A stretch of DNA of 64,000 nucleotides from Kuschelorhynchus macadamiae (Eukaryota; Arthropoda; Insecta; Coleoptera; Curculionidae), in assembly GCA_030620095.1 (NCBI GenBank), contig JAUTXW010000598.1:1415001-1479000 (forward strand), written 5' to 3'. Every line of letters starts with the position of its first letter. Position 1 is the stretch's first letter. The notes beneath the pieces were generated by a model. That model was not told the DNA's origin and did no database searches. It worked only from the letters and a program-made list of their open reading frames with translations. Shown in pieces: positions 1-11,206 of the stretch. The position numbers and the translations under genes were made by a program.

Positions 1-1277
1 TAGCTTAAAATTTGTGTTATTGCATAATGGAAATTTAAAACCCTCTATACCAGTTGCAATAAAAGAAAATTATGAAAATGTGCGCACGATTTTGGATAAA
101 ATAAACTACAATAGGTATAAATGGCAGATATGTGGGAACAGAAAAGTTATAGCGATTTTAGTAGGACTTCAGGGGGATTTACAAAATATTGCTGTTTTCT
201 TTGTTTATGGGACCATCGTGCAATAAATCAGCATTATGTAACAAAAATTTGGTCAGAAAGAAGCGAATTTCAACTGGGATCTCAAAATGTTAAAATACCT
301 CTTGTTGATCCCAAAAATGTCCTTTTGCCTCCTCTTCACATTAAACTTGGGCTGATGAAAAACTTTGTGAAGGCTTTGAATAAAGATGGTGATGGATTTA
401 AATACCTAAGACAAGTCTTTCCCCAGTTAAGTGATGTCAAATTAAAAGGAGGCATTTTTATTGGGCCACAAATCAGAAAATTGCTGGACGATGTCAATTT
501 TACGGAAAAGCTTACCAGGCAGGAACTCAGAGCATGGAATTCATTTGATAATGTAGTAAGAGGATTTTTAGGCAACAATGTGGTTGAAAATTATGAACAA
601 TTAGTTAATGAACTCTTAGATGCCTATAAAGCGCTTGGTGCCAGAATGTCATTAAAATTTCACTTCCTCCATTCTCATCTGTCATTTTTTCCTAAAAGTT
701 TGGGAACTGTTAGTGATAGTGATGTAAAATAATTAAAAACTCGTTACAAAGTAAGCGTTACTACCTAATCACTAATAGTAACGAGTTCTCATTTTTTAAA
801 AGACTCGTTACAATTGGCATTTCGTTACTTCCACTGAAACATTAAAAACTAACTATTCTACCCGAACACAACAGCGGGGAACGAGTACGAATGGCTTTGA
901 CGATTGGCGCTTTGATCTGTTTTAATTTCATGCATGTCGATTTAGGGCGACCGACGCGAAACGCGAGGCGACGATGAGGCGGAGTTGCCGTTGTTTGTAT
1001 TAGAATTTAGAATTTAGAAGCAGGTATGGCGCGCCATTGGCGATAATTGGCAATGTCGCGTCGATTCTGTACACGGCTTGAATTTAGAACTGCAGTCCGG
1101 TATTTCCCCGATTTCTACGTATTGGCAGTATTGGCTAGAAAACAAATCTAAAAAAATAGGTAACTATTGGACGCTTATTTTCGTTCGTATTTTAAAAGCT
1201 ATTGATTTTATAAGTAAATAGTAATAATTGTGTTTTAGTAACGATTACTGCACAGTGTAGTGTTTGTTTAACAAATT

Positions 1278-3332
1278 ATGGAGTCTAAATCCGAATCAGA
1301 ATCCCAAACGCAAAAACGAAGTATTATTTGGCTTTATTTTACCATTTTGTCTGATGCTAAGGCAAAATGCAACTTATGTAAAAGTACTTATTCTCATAGA
1401 AATGGAAATATAACCAATTTAAGAAAACATTTAAAAACTAGACATCCAACAACAACATTAGTCTTGGAGAAAAGTGAGAAAACAGGTACATCATTGCTCC
1501 AACCAGGTAAGTTATTATTATTAAATTTATTGTTTTATTAAAAAATATATATTAATTATGCTAGTTCTTAATTATAATTAATATTTTAGGTCCATCAACA
1601 TCCACAACGGAGACAACTGCATCAGCAATATTAACCTTGGAAAAAGATAATATAGAAAATCCAGATCACGTGACAAGGGAAATAGCGGAAATACCAGAAC
1701 ATATGGGTGAAGTAAGTACAACAAAATTTGCAAAAAAAAAAAGCAAACCTTAAGGCATTTATTAGCAGGCCCATTTCATTACCACGCCAAATAAAAATTA
1801 ATGAATTAGTGTTAAATATGATAATTTACGATTTGCAACCCTTCTCTATTGTTGAGGATCAAGGTTTTAGAGCTCTTTTAAGTGAACTTGAGCCATCATA
1901 TGTCATACCTAGTAGACCAACATTCAGTAAATCCCTAATGCCAGCCAAATATTATGCAAAAGTTGAAGCATTAAAAGCCTTACTAGAAACAACCGAGTAT
2001 GTTACACTCAGTACTGATGGTTGGACTTCCATCAATACAGAGGGTTATATAGCTGTTACAGCTCACTTTATAACGAAGGACTGGCAATTTTATGGATGTC
2101 TGCTGTCATGTTTTAAATATGATGAGAGACATACTGCTGAAAATCTTTGTGGGGAATTACAACGAGTATGTAATGAATGGCGTATTTCCGCTAAAATTTA
2201 TGCTATATCGACGGACAACGCCGCAAACATTGTAGCAGCAATAAAAACAACTAGATGGGTCCATATTCCTTGCTTTGCCCATACAGTGAATCTTATCGTT
2301 AAAGAAGGTTTAAAGTTAAATGAGGAGCTAAAAACAAAAATTAAGAAAATAGTAGATCATTTTCATAGAAGCTCTCACTCTACGACTAAATTTGTTTCAA
2401 CACAAAAACAAATGAACCCTAATGCAACTCCTCTTAAATTAATTAACGAGGTTCCAACAAGGTGGAATTCCACTTTTTATATGGTAGAAAGAGTAGTTGC
2501 GTTATCAGAACCATTGGCCGCACTGTTGCTGTTTTGCACATTCCAGTTATTCGACCGACAGAGGAGGAATGGATAATTTTAAAGGAGTTGTGTAAAGTTC
2601 TCAAGCCATTTGAAACCGTAACTGTTGAAATCAGTTCAGAAAAGCAAGTTACACTTTCAAAAGTAATTTTGATTGTAAAGGGACTCATATCATCTTCAGA
2701 AAAAATTAAATTACAAATTACAAGCCCTTTAATAAAAGATGTAGTAAATGCCTTCTTAGCTTCAATAGTGTCACGATTTGGAAACCCCTGAACAAAACTT
2801 AATAATGGGAAAATCCACGTTTATTGATCCAAGGTTTAAGACCAAAGGTTTTAGTAGCGACGATTCCTTAAAGAAGATTAAGGAAAAACTTCAGGACGAA
2901 ATAGTGGCGCTAATTAAAAAAACGAGGAGGGAAAATTCTACTGCAGAAGTTGAGGCAGAGGTTGCAACGGGAGAAGCTGGCGATTCTACAGAAAATGACG
3001 ATTTAATTTGGAGCGGTTTTGATAAGTCTGTCAAAGCCACTAGTAACAATAATACCTCTCCAACTGCGATAGCAATTGCCGAAATAAAAATGTATTCAGA
3101 AGAATCGAATCTGGATCGTAGAGAAGATCCACTGATTTGGTGGAAAGAGAGACAAAAAATATACCCTTGGCTTTCAGCTTTGGCCAGAAAATATTTGTGT
3201 ATAGTGGCTACGTCGGTTCCCTGTGAGCGCATTTTTTCGAAAGCTGGACAGGTAGTAACGGAACGTAGGAATAGACTTAAATCGAAAAACGTTGAACAGA
3301 TCTTATTTTTAAACTGTAATAAAAATATTTAA
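1278..3332 (+). pseudogene. hAT transposase with BED zinc finger (ZBED-like), frameshifted
   Basis: Exon 1 (1278 to about 1505) encodes a BED finger with CNLC, LRKHLKTRH and a serine-rich start. A GTAAGT donor follows at about 1506, and an acceptor TTTTAG lies at about 1589. The body continues through STDGWTS (first catalytic Asp region), ISTDNAANI (second Asp region), the CFAHTVNL motif and PTRWNS. The C-terminal dimerisation domain ends with LCIVATSVPCERIFSKAG and RRNRLKSKNVEQILFLN, close to the hAT consensus. Frame changes near 1735 (poly-A run), near 2525 and near 2785 break the coding sequence, so it is a decayed copy. It lies entirely within the element at 717-3957. Confidence 0.88.
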
Positions 3333-3613
3333 TAGGTATAGCTATGTTCCATAAAATTATTGTTCGGAGTTCTATGAACCATAATTGAACGATTTAGCTT
3401 TCGATCAGGAGAGCATTTAATTTAAATTTTAAAGAAACAAAAAGTATAAAGGTTTACGTTTATGTTTGATTTAGTTCCTAGTATCACTTGTAAATATTTT
3501 GTTTTAATTCTGACTTTGCAGTTTTATATTTTGTTTATTTTTTATAAACTACTCGTTTTAGTTTCAGTAGGTTCATTCTTTGTTTAATATAATATTGTTT
3601 AATTATTATAAAA

Positions 3614-3618
<5 letters not shown>

Positions 3619-3679
<61 letters not shown>
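3619..3679. repeat. (TA)n microsatellite
   Basis: About 60 bp of alternating TA inside the 3' part of the hAT element. It produces an apparent Tyr-Ile open frame that is not a gene. Confidence 0.97.
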
Positions 3680-3681
<2 letters not shown>

Positions 3682-4370
3682 TGTTTTTTTAATATATTAT
3701 ATCGTAGAAATCGTAGTTTGTTTTATAATTAAATACTTGACACTCTTGACAGTTGACAAACCGAGATTTATATTCATTTGGAAAACAAACAAAAATCCGG
3801 CTTCCGATAAAACATAAAAGCTAAAGCTAAAACCTACAATACAATTTTATTAAAAGTAACGATTTATAAAAAGTAACGAGTCTTGAGTAACGAGTCCTAA
3901 TACCCAAAGTAACGAATCGGTCCAAGTCCTTAAAAGTAACGAAACTTTACATCACTGGTTAGTGACGAGCAGGGTGAATGGTTTCACCAAGATATCAGAA
4001 CAATGGAAATACGGTACCAAGGACGATGGGAGACTAATGTTGCTCTTTGAAGAGAGAAGATAGGACACCTCATAAACAGATAAAATAAAGTTTAATTTGT
4101 GTTTAAGTTAATATTTTTCTCTTTTGCTTTTCTCTTAGATGTAACATAGTCAATAAACAGGGTTAAAAATTTTCTGAAATCATTTTTTCTATAGATATTA
4201 AGTATCGTAACATTCGATATGGTTCTACAGCTCTAACAAGAAAACCCTACGTGCTACAACTTTCTATTTGTCATTTTCGTATTTGGATAGGTCCATTCTA
4301 TTCTGATTTATGTTACAAGAAAAAAAATTTTTTGTCGGCCAGTGTAATTTTTGTCATCCGATTATTAACG

Positions 4371-5490
4371 AGGAAAAGGGGTCTTGTAAACAATTAAACC
4401 CACGGAATTTGATAATTTTTGAATATAAAATAGAAAGTTTACCTTCATTTAACTGTTTTAAGAAAATAAAAGAAATGGATGAACCACTTTTTCTAATAAA
4501 AAAACCAAAAAGAAATTCGATATTTCCACTGCATTCCAATGCGCCATATTCCTTAATATGACAATTTGAAGAAAGGTTATCTTACATTGTTGCCAAACTT
4601 AGATTATTGTATGGAGCTTAAATTTTTCATGTTTGTCTCCCGACAGTAACGGATTTGGCCACCCTGTGCCGATATCGAATGTTAGACTTCCGCCAGTGAT
4701 GCACTTCGCTGTCGTCCGCCTTTTATATATATAGGGCTTTAATGATAATGCCTACGGCGCCTAACCTGGTGCTAACCCGGTACCAATCTACCTAGTGCGG
4801 CCAACACTAATCAACAAGGGGATGCATCACTGGCGCAAGTCTAACATTCGACATCGACCCCCTGGGCCGATGCCGAATGTTAGACTTTCGCCAGTGTTGC
4901 TCTGCGCAGTTGTTCGTCTTTTAGGGCATTAACGATGATGCCTACGGCGCCTAACCTGGTGCTAACCTGGTACCAATCCACCTAGTGCCTTCGGGCTCCT
5001 GCTGGTACCGATCCAGAACCCACACATGCATTTTGTTTTTTTTATATAATTTATATAGGTCATATATAAAATAAACTTGGCAACGTAGCATCCCTAGCAC
5101 ACTGGATTTCCATCCAACAGGCGACACTCCCGCTCTCTCTTTATTAGGCTGTTGTAATTATGTTGAAAAACGTTTAATAATGTCTAATATAATAATTACT
5201 TCTAACTTTTAGTTACAAATAATAATTTTTGTGTTATAGAGCATTATAATATAATCAATCTTTTAGGTAGTTCATAAATTAAGTTTGTGAAAAATATGTT
5301 TTTAGCGATACCCCAAAAACAAGTTCAGTGCAACCTTCCGAAATCTTAGTTTTTTTGGATTTAATTTGAAAAAGTGGTTCATCCATAAATTTTTGTGTAT
5401 AGGAAGTATTAAAAAAAGGTAATCTTTCAAATGTATATTTTAAATTTGTCAAATTCCGTGGGTTAAATTGTTTACAAGAGCCGAGGAAAA
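4371..5490. repeat. Inverted repeat pair enclosing a GC-richer repeat block
   Basis: About 140 bp at 4371-4515 recurs in reverse complement at about 5340-5490. Both translate to similar phrases (SCKQ.NPRNL, MDEPLF.IK). Between them, 4667-5000 holds two direct copies of a unit containing GAATGTTAGACTT and CCTACGGCGCCTAACCTGGT. A short inverted piece of the same unit lies at 4822-4862. This is the anatomy of a foldback or long-TIR DNA element. No transposase or target duplication was identified, so the class is unknown. Confidence 0.6.
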
Positions 5491-5503
5491 GTTTAGTATT
5501 CAC

Positions 5504-7552
5504 ATTAATAGGTCTACTATATTTAGCAAATAATTGTATATGTTAATAAAGAGAGCAAAACAATAATTAAATATTCGGGACTATTTGTCATAAAATTATA
5601 ATAGCAATCAAAAAGCGTGGAGCCAAAAATTGTTATGGCATTTACACGAGCCACTTAAGAACTTACAGGTTTAATATTTGTTATACGCTTATGGCCTTAC
5701 TTGAACGAGCTATTTCAATTTAGCGTATTTTTTTCTAACTGATGGGACAAAAAAGTTGACATATAAACACTATTCACCAAATGCACACATCTGAACAGAA
5801 CTGGCACTTTTGACAGATTACCAATTATTTTCGACCGTGGCCAACATGATAAAATATTGCCATTTTGTTCAGGTTACATAGGGGACAAAAATCCATTATA
5901 GCCACATTATTTTTTCTAAGCAATAGATACAAAAGGTTGATAGTTAAAAGTAAAACACGTAATTTATTTTTCTTCATAAAAGGATTCATTTCAAAAATTT
6001 TACTGATTATCTAAAAATTTTATTAAACCGTCATATAGGAATCACTAAAATTTTACCACCCTATCTATTTTGTATTTGTGCAAAATTTCAGAATGATTTG
6101 ATAAGCAGTTTCTATATAATATTTTTTTAACATTTTGTCAGGCTACCATAACGGGTTTTTATCAAAATGTTACGTATGACAACAGTGACCAAAATTTGAA
6201 GTCAATCGGATAAGTAAGCTTTTTTTTCAGGATCTAGGAACCTTAAAACACATCTGCAAAATTCTCGGAAGGTAATTTTTTACGAGGAAAGAAAAAATAA
6301 CACATATTAAAATAAAATTATATTGTCAACTACATAGGTATACTAATTCATTAAATATATACAAAGTTACATTTTTTAACTAAAGTTTAAGCACCACACT
6401 GACCAGTAATGTCCTACTTTTTAAAATATGTCAATTATCAGACAGCCACACGGAACTACAAGATTATGTCTATTTAGATATTATCAAAAAATATATTAAT
6501 ATACCTTCACGTTGCAAAGAGTTAAGGATATTGAATATTGTGACTTATTTCTAAACTTTAATACTTATTATTAATTAATTTTTGGTTGCAACATGTGCAA
6601 AAGACCCAAAATTATATATCTAGTATTTTTTATTTGTAAAATTTAAAGTTATGAATTAGATAACTGTTTTTTATTCTAATATCTAATATAATTTTTGTTA
6701 AAATATTTGCTTTGAATACTTTTTATTTAGCATTCGCTTTAATTTATACAAAAAAAAGGGATACAAAATTTGTATACATTCCGGATTCGAATTAACATAC
6801 AAAAAAAAAAAAAAGTATACAAGATGCTTTAAAAGTTATGGTAAGACTATTTATTAACAATTAAACTTAGCTCTCATAAAATAAATTGAACGAGTCATTT
6901 AAATGAAACAATAAAGCCAACCAAACTAAACAAATAAAGTATATAATTTAATACACCTAAAATTAACCCAACTGATAAAGTTTGAAGAACAAATAAAACT
7001 AAATAACAATAAAGCAAAATTTAATAAATTAAACACTAGTACTTGGTGTTCTTTTCATGATTTGCTATAAGTGCTTTATCCCTTCTTGGCATACTTGCCT
7101 TGTATTATAACCTGTATAATTTTTATATACATTAAAATTAAAAGTATTTTAATCAATAATGGAAGTTCAAGAAACATAAATTTAACTCACCCTCATCCAA
7201 TCTTCATATTATTAAATTTTAACAAAGACTAGAAATCAAGAATATTTTATCTCCCTTTAAAAGTGAAACGAAGAAATAATTTTTTGCTTATAGGCAAATT
7301 ACCTTTTGAGTATAAAATATATATATTTTTATTTTTTGCACACTGTTTTTAGATCTACCTGTAGCTAATTATCTAATTAATTTTACATAAGTTTGATAGG
7401 GGTATCTAAACTGCAAAGAAACAATCTTGTTTACAAGTTGAGAAAAGCAAATTTTTTACAAAATTATTAAAATGAATCACAATTTTTAATATCATTAACT
7501 TTTTGCACAGTATATTTTACTAATCACTTCGTTTTCGAGTTTGAATTTACAA
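5504..7552. other. AT-rich intergenic stretch without recognisable gene
   Basis: No open frame with recognisable protein similarity is present on either strand. There are scattered homopolymer runs, and phrases such as those near 6060-6250 resemble generic decayed repeats. Confidence 0.6.
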
Positions 7553-7960
7553 TTACATCTGTGCGTCGGTGGCAGCTCTGGCCTTTTCGTCATCATCCTT
7601 AATCTGTTTGTGCCAGTCTAAATTTTGCTGCTGAACACTTTTACCTGCCTTTTGGTCTTGTTTACCCAGGTATATCATCACTATACAACCCACGACTGTA
7701 GCCGCCATCATGCCATTAGCAATTTTAATTCTCATACGATTTCTGGCTCTTTCCATGACATGCTGTCCTACAAAGGCAGGGACTTCATTCACAGATTTGT
7801 ATTTCCCAGTCCAAACCAGAAATCTCTTCTCCAAGCTGTCTACTTTGTGTGGGGATTGTAACTTGTCTAAATCATCACTGTAATGTCTTATCACAGTAAA
7901 TGCTTTCTTCATCCACATTGTGTTATTTGGCAATAATTTTTTGAATAGTGGGGAATCCAT
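7553..7960 (-). CDS. FAM162 / UPF0389 family mitochondrial membrane protein
   Basis: A 135-residue protein in a single coding exon. The N-terminus is basic and amphipathic (KKLLPNNTMWMKKAF, about residues 7-21), consistent with mitochondrial import. It then has the family signature FLVWTGKYKSVNEVP (about 47-61) and the basic stretch ERARNRMRIK. One hydrophobic membrane span lies at about 80-99, followed by a charged tail. This order matches insect UPF0389 and vertebrate FAM162A/B, which are inner mitochondrial membrane proteins linked in vertebrates to hypoxia-induced cell death. The insect role is not established. Immediately upstream of the ATG the minus strand reads TTTATAG then GTC, a good acceptor, so a 5' untranslated exon probably lies further upstream (coordinates above 7963). 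The length is close to normal for the family, and I see no breaks. Confidence 0.85.
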   Translation of the reverse strand: MDSPLFKKLLPNNTMWMKKAFTVIRHYSDDLDKLQSPHKVDSLEKRFLVWTGKYKSVNEVPAFVGQHVMERARNRMRIKIANGMMAATVVGCIVMIYLGKQDQKAGKSVQQQNLDWHKQIKDDDEKARAATDAQM

Positions 7961-9857
7961 GACCTATAAAAACAAACTAAAATATGCATTGTTATTAAAA
8001 AATAAATATTTTATTAATATTTTTAAAATTTGATTTTTCACCTGAATATGAGTAACCACATAGGTGTGTATCGCAAGGTGCATAGGTAAAGAAAATATGT
8101 AGAAAATAAATGTTAGACAAGTGAAAAAGAAAAAAACTAATATTGTTATAAAAATTCAGTGTAGGGTTAACTGAATAAAAAACAGTGTCAGATTTATGTA
8201 AAATTAAACATCTCATTTTTATTTTATAATTTATTAATATATTTACTTATTCCGTTTTCTTAGCAACATTAGTTTAGATATGCAAAATGATATTGGAAAG
8301 ATTTTGTAGTGCTTAATGGAAATTATTAAACAACCCTAACCAACGATTTAAACATTAACTAATAACTTTAAGAACGGAAAATTATTTGCAGCGTATTAGA
8401 AAATGAATAACAATTAGCAAGCTAATTAGATTTTTAAATTTAGATTGCAAATTGTACCTTTTATTTTTCAATTACCATATAAAAATAATATAGTTAATTC
8501 ACTGACACGAGTGACAGATAACATGTGATATGATATAGTATAGAAGACACTTAAGACTTGAGATCATGATATAATAAACCGACAGCGATGCCAGAATTAT
8601 GGAAAAATAAAAAATTATAGCGCCGCGATGCCAGAATATCGAACTTTAAGGAAATTTATGGTACAAATTTTGTCAACAGCGCAAATAAAACATTAATTCG
8701 ATTTTATTATTATTCTAAACGTCAGTTAAATTTATTACGTGATTAAAAGTTTTGTGCAACCGCCTAACACTGGTTTAAAGTTTACGCGTTTTAAAATGTC
8801 TAAGTGTTTTTTAGCAAAATATTAAATCGGACGAAATTATGGTACAATTCCATAATTATGGTACGTCTGGCGTCACTGAACCGAAGGTATGATAACGTAA
8901 CGCCGGCTCTGATTGACCTTCGACGGTCGACCATGATTTCAGTGCATTTTCAGTTGATGTTTAAAAAATGTTTGCGATTTTTGTGTAAAAATGGAAATAT
9001 AATGTCTAAACGCTACAAACGACGTGCATCTCCAAAAGCAAGTTAAAAATCTACGCACGCAATGACGTCACTGCGCGAACCGGACTCAACTGAGACCGTC
9101 TAGATATCATACCTTCAGTTTATTATATAATGAAATGTCGATATTTAATATAACTAGTAAGAGTAACTTTTTTGATGACAATCTATCAAAAATGCTAGTA
9201 ATTTAAGTTTGTATGCTTGGTTTGTTTAGTACCATAACCATAGTAACCACTGTCAAAATATCCATTTGACTTTTAATTTGTTAATGGTGGCGAAGCTTGC
9301 CGTTATACGGGAGTTTAACTTTGTTACTTCTCACATAATTATATTTGTTAGAAAAAAAGTCATTTGCATCTAAAAGGTATATGGTTGTAAATAAAATAGT
9401 ATACAAACCTCAGTAAAAAGCTTTTATTCCTGTCACAAAACTTTTTTTCTCGACAGGAATGAAACATTTTCCATCTAGGTATGTAATATACTAATAATGC
9501 AAAACCGCTCCCCATGTCGATCATCAATCAAGTCAAGGGTGCATTAAAAGTTTGTGTAATTGAAAGAATTAGTAGAAAGATTATATTCGATATATTAGTT
9601 AATTCGAATTTGAAGCTTACAAAATTCAACTTCTAAATTGATTACTAATTATAAATATTCACTATATTGAACACAAAAATTTGAAAGTGACTTCAATAAT
9701 ATATGGGTGAGAAAACAGGCAAATACATTTTTTTTAGTGATCCGGGAACTTAAGGAGACGTGTCATAAGTTGTTCTGGCAACTGGCAACACTGAGCACGA
9801 AGTCAAGTAAGTCAACGTCAATTTGGAGTTGACAGGTACAAATAACATAACCTTGAT
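7961..9857. other. Intergenic region between FAM162-like gene and RpLP1
   Basis: No supported gene. A weak inverted pair (GAAGGTATGATA near 8883, reverse complement TATCATACCTTC near 9104) brackets about 220 bp of GC-richer DNA. This could be a small MITE, but I see no convincing termini. The promoters of the two divergent flanking genes must lie here. Confidence 0.5.
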
Positions 9858-9880
9858 TTTTTCTTTCTTCTCAATTTCTC
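9855..9880 (+). promoter_or_regulatory. Pyrimidine-rich tract, possible 5' TOP element of RpLP1
   Basis: A run of C and T (TTTTTTCTTTCTTCTC) lies about 90-105 bp before the RpLP1 start codon. Ribosomal-protein mRNAs usually begin in such a tract, which confers growth-dependent translation. The actual cap site is not shown by the sequence. Confidence 0.45.
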
Positions 9881-9960
9881 ATTCAACAACGTGTGCTTGT
9901 TCTCGTTCGAGCTAAGGCCTTTGGCGACTTGCACAAAAATTTTAAAAATTATTTTAAAAA

Positions 9961-10981
9961 ATGGCAACTGAAGCTGAACTAGCCTGTGTCTACTCTGCCC
10001 TCATCTTGGCTGATGATGACATTGCCGTAACTGTAAGTAAAATAAGTACCTACTTTTAGAGAAGTTTTCGATGATAGCTAAAGTTTCAATCTGAATTTAT
10101 TTGATTTCTGTAAACCCATCTTTTTTAAATTATTACTATTTTATTATCTAGTATACGTTGTTGCTTGGTTTTGATTTGTATTTCTGTTCGTTGTGCAATA
10201 TTTCTTGTAAATTTACTAGTTCTAATTTTTTTGTTGGTCATTTTTGTATTGTTTTGCTTCGTAGTAGGAGTGTATTGTTTTTTCAGAGTAAGAACCGATA
10301 AGACCTCAAATGGTTATTATAAATGTATCGAGTTTTGCCAAATTAACTATTTTGCTCTCTCTATTATAGTGTACCATAACCAAATGCCAAAGTTCTCACT
10401 GAAATAATTCCATCAGTAACCCACATCTGAAATAGTTGTTTAAAAGGATACATCTACATGTGAGAATAATAGTAAAATAAGAAATAAAATGTTATTGCTT
10501 TTTATTATTGGTGAAACTGAACTCAAAAGAATTTGCTTACCCATCATATTGGAATTATTTTAAGATATGGATGGGTTTGTGATTCAAAACTTTGTCATTT
10601 TAGTTTTAAACAAAACTTATTACTTTACCGCAACTAATTAAGCAACAATAATTTTTGGTAAATTTCAAAGTTTGTTTATATTACATTAATTTTAAAGACC
10701 TATTTTCTTTTTTTCAGGGTGAAAAAATTCAGACCATCTTAAAAGCTGCCAACGTTGACGTAGAGCCATACTGGCCTGGTTTGTTCGCTAAAGCTTTGGA
10801 AGGTGTAAACATCAAAGACCTAATTACTAATATTGGTTCTGGTGCCGGAGCTGCCCCAGCTGCTGGTGCTGGACCTGCCGGTGCTGCTCCTGCCGCAGCT
10901 GCACCTGCAGAAGAAAAGAAGAAGGAACCAGAATCTGAAGAAGAATCTGATGAAGACATGTGTCTTGGTTTCTTCGACTAA
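9961..10981 (+). CDS. RpLP1: 60S acidic ribosomal protein P1 (exons 9961-10032 and 10718-10981)
   Basis: P1 pairs with P2 and binds P0 to form the ribosomal stalk that recruits translational GTPases. Exon 1 encodes MATEAELACVYSALILADDD. A GTAAGT donor at 10033 and a TTTTTTCAG acceptor ending at 10717 join in phase 0. Exon 2 encodes EKIQTILKAANVDVEPYWPGLFAKALEG, the helical N-terminal domain. After it come a Gly/Ala/Pro-rich hinge, a KKK-containing charged stretch and the acidic tail EESEEESDEDM. The total is 111 aa, normal for P1. The last residues are DMCLGFFD, where the near-universal eukaryotic tail is DMGFGLFD, so two or three conserved positions differ. A poly(A) signal follows 60 bp after the stop. 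Confidence 0.95.
10033..10717 (+). other. RpLP1 intron
   Basis: A 685-bp GT-AG intron that is AT-rich. I see no nested gene or snoRNA with clear C/D boxes. A short chance open frame in it has no recognisable similarity. Confidence 0.8.
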
Positions 10982-11041
10982 GAATGACTGTGTTTACTTA
11001 ACAGTGGAAACTGCAGTGTTAAGTGTTGTATTTTAAGAGTA

Positions 11042-11047
11042 AATAAA
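11042..11047 (+). terminator. Poly(A) signal AATAAA of RpLP1
   Basis: Canonical hexamer 60 bp downstream of the RpLP1 stop codon, followed by a T-rich stretch. Confidence 0.8.
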
Positions 11048-11206
11048 TACATTTTTATAAAGATTGTTTTAGGTACTTTTATATATAAGGTTCAGATTCA
11101 CGGTTTTGTTCGGTGATAACTTCAAATGGTCACACCAATTCATTTCAAATTTTCACCAAAAATAATCTAGGTTAGTTCTTTGGGGGATCATGGGTGTAGA
11201 TCTATA

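Larger units (their letters stand above)
717..3957 (+). mobile_element. hAT DNA transposon with perfect 8-bp target duplication
   Basis: The left end reads TAGTGATGTAAAA and the right end, read inward on the other strand, CAGTGATGTAAAG. After the first base, eleven terminal bases are identical. The element is flanked on both sides by the direct repeat GTTAGTGA (709-716 and 3958-3965), the 8-bp target duplication expected of hAT. Short subterminal motifs containing CGTTAC recur many times near both ends, as is usual for hAT transposase binding regions. It carries a broken BED-finger transposase gene and a TA microsatellite. The element is about 3.24 kb, a normal length for an autonomous hAT. 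Confidence 0.93.
1..4050 (+). pseudogene. Unclassified transposon-type gene, interrupted by a hAT element
   Basis: From memory of arthropod gene sets, this resembles a recurrent multicopy protein of unknown function with the phrases CCFLCLWD, PLVDPKNVLLPPLHIKLGLMKNF and FKYLRQVFPQLS. All three are visible between about 190 and 430. Two lesions break it. A one-base shift near 172, in a run of five G, separates the start of the protein (second forward frame, from before position 14) from the rest (first frame, 121-716). A 3.2-kb hAT element then sits in codon-phase register at 717-3957. After the duplicated 8-bp target, the same frame resumes at 3958 with EQGEWFHQDI and RYQGRW and stops at 4048-4050. 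The 5' part lies before the window. I do not know the transposon class. It could also be a dispersed multicopy host gene. Confidence 0.7.

Noticed and set aside
8804..9046. 80-codon plus-strand open frame with a basic C-terminus
   Set aside because: No recognisable motif or splice context; it lies in a GC-richer patch bracketed by a weak inverted repeat and is probably chance.
10729..10959. Open frame antisense to RpLP1 exon 2 rich in Ala/Gly/Pro
   Set aside because: A shadow of the hinge region codons of RpLP1; no independent evidence.
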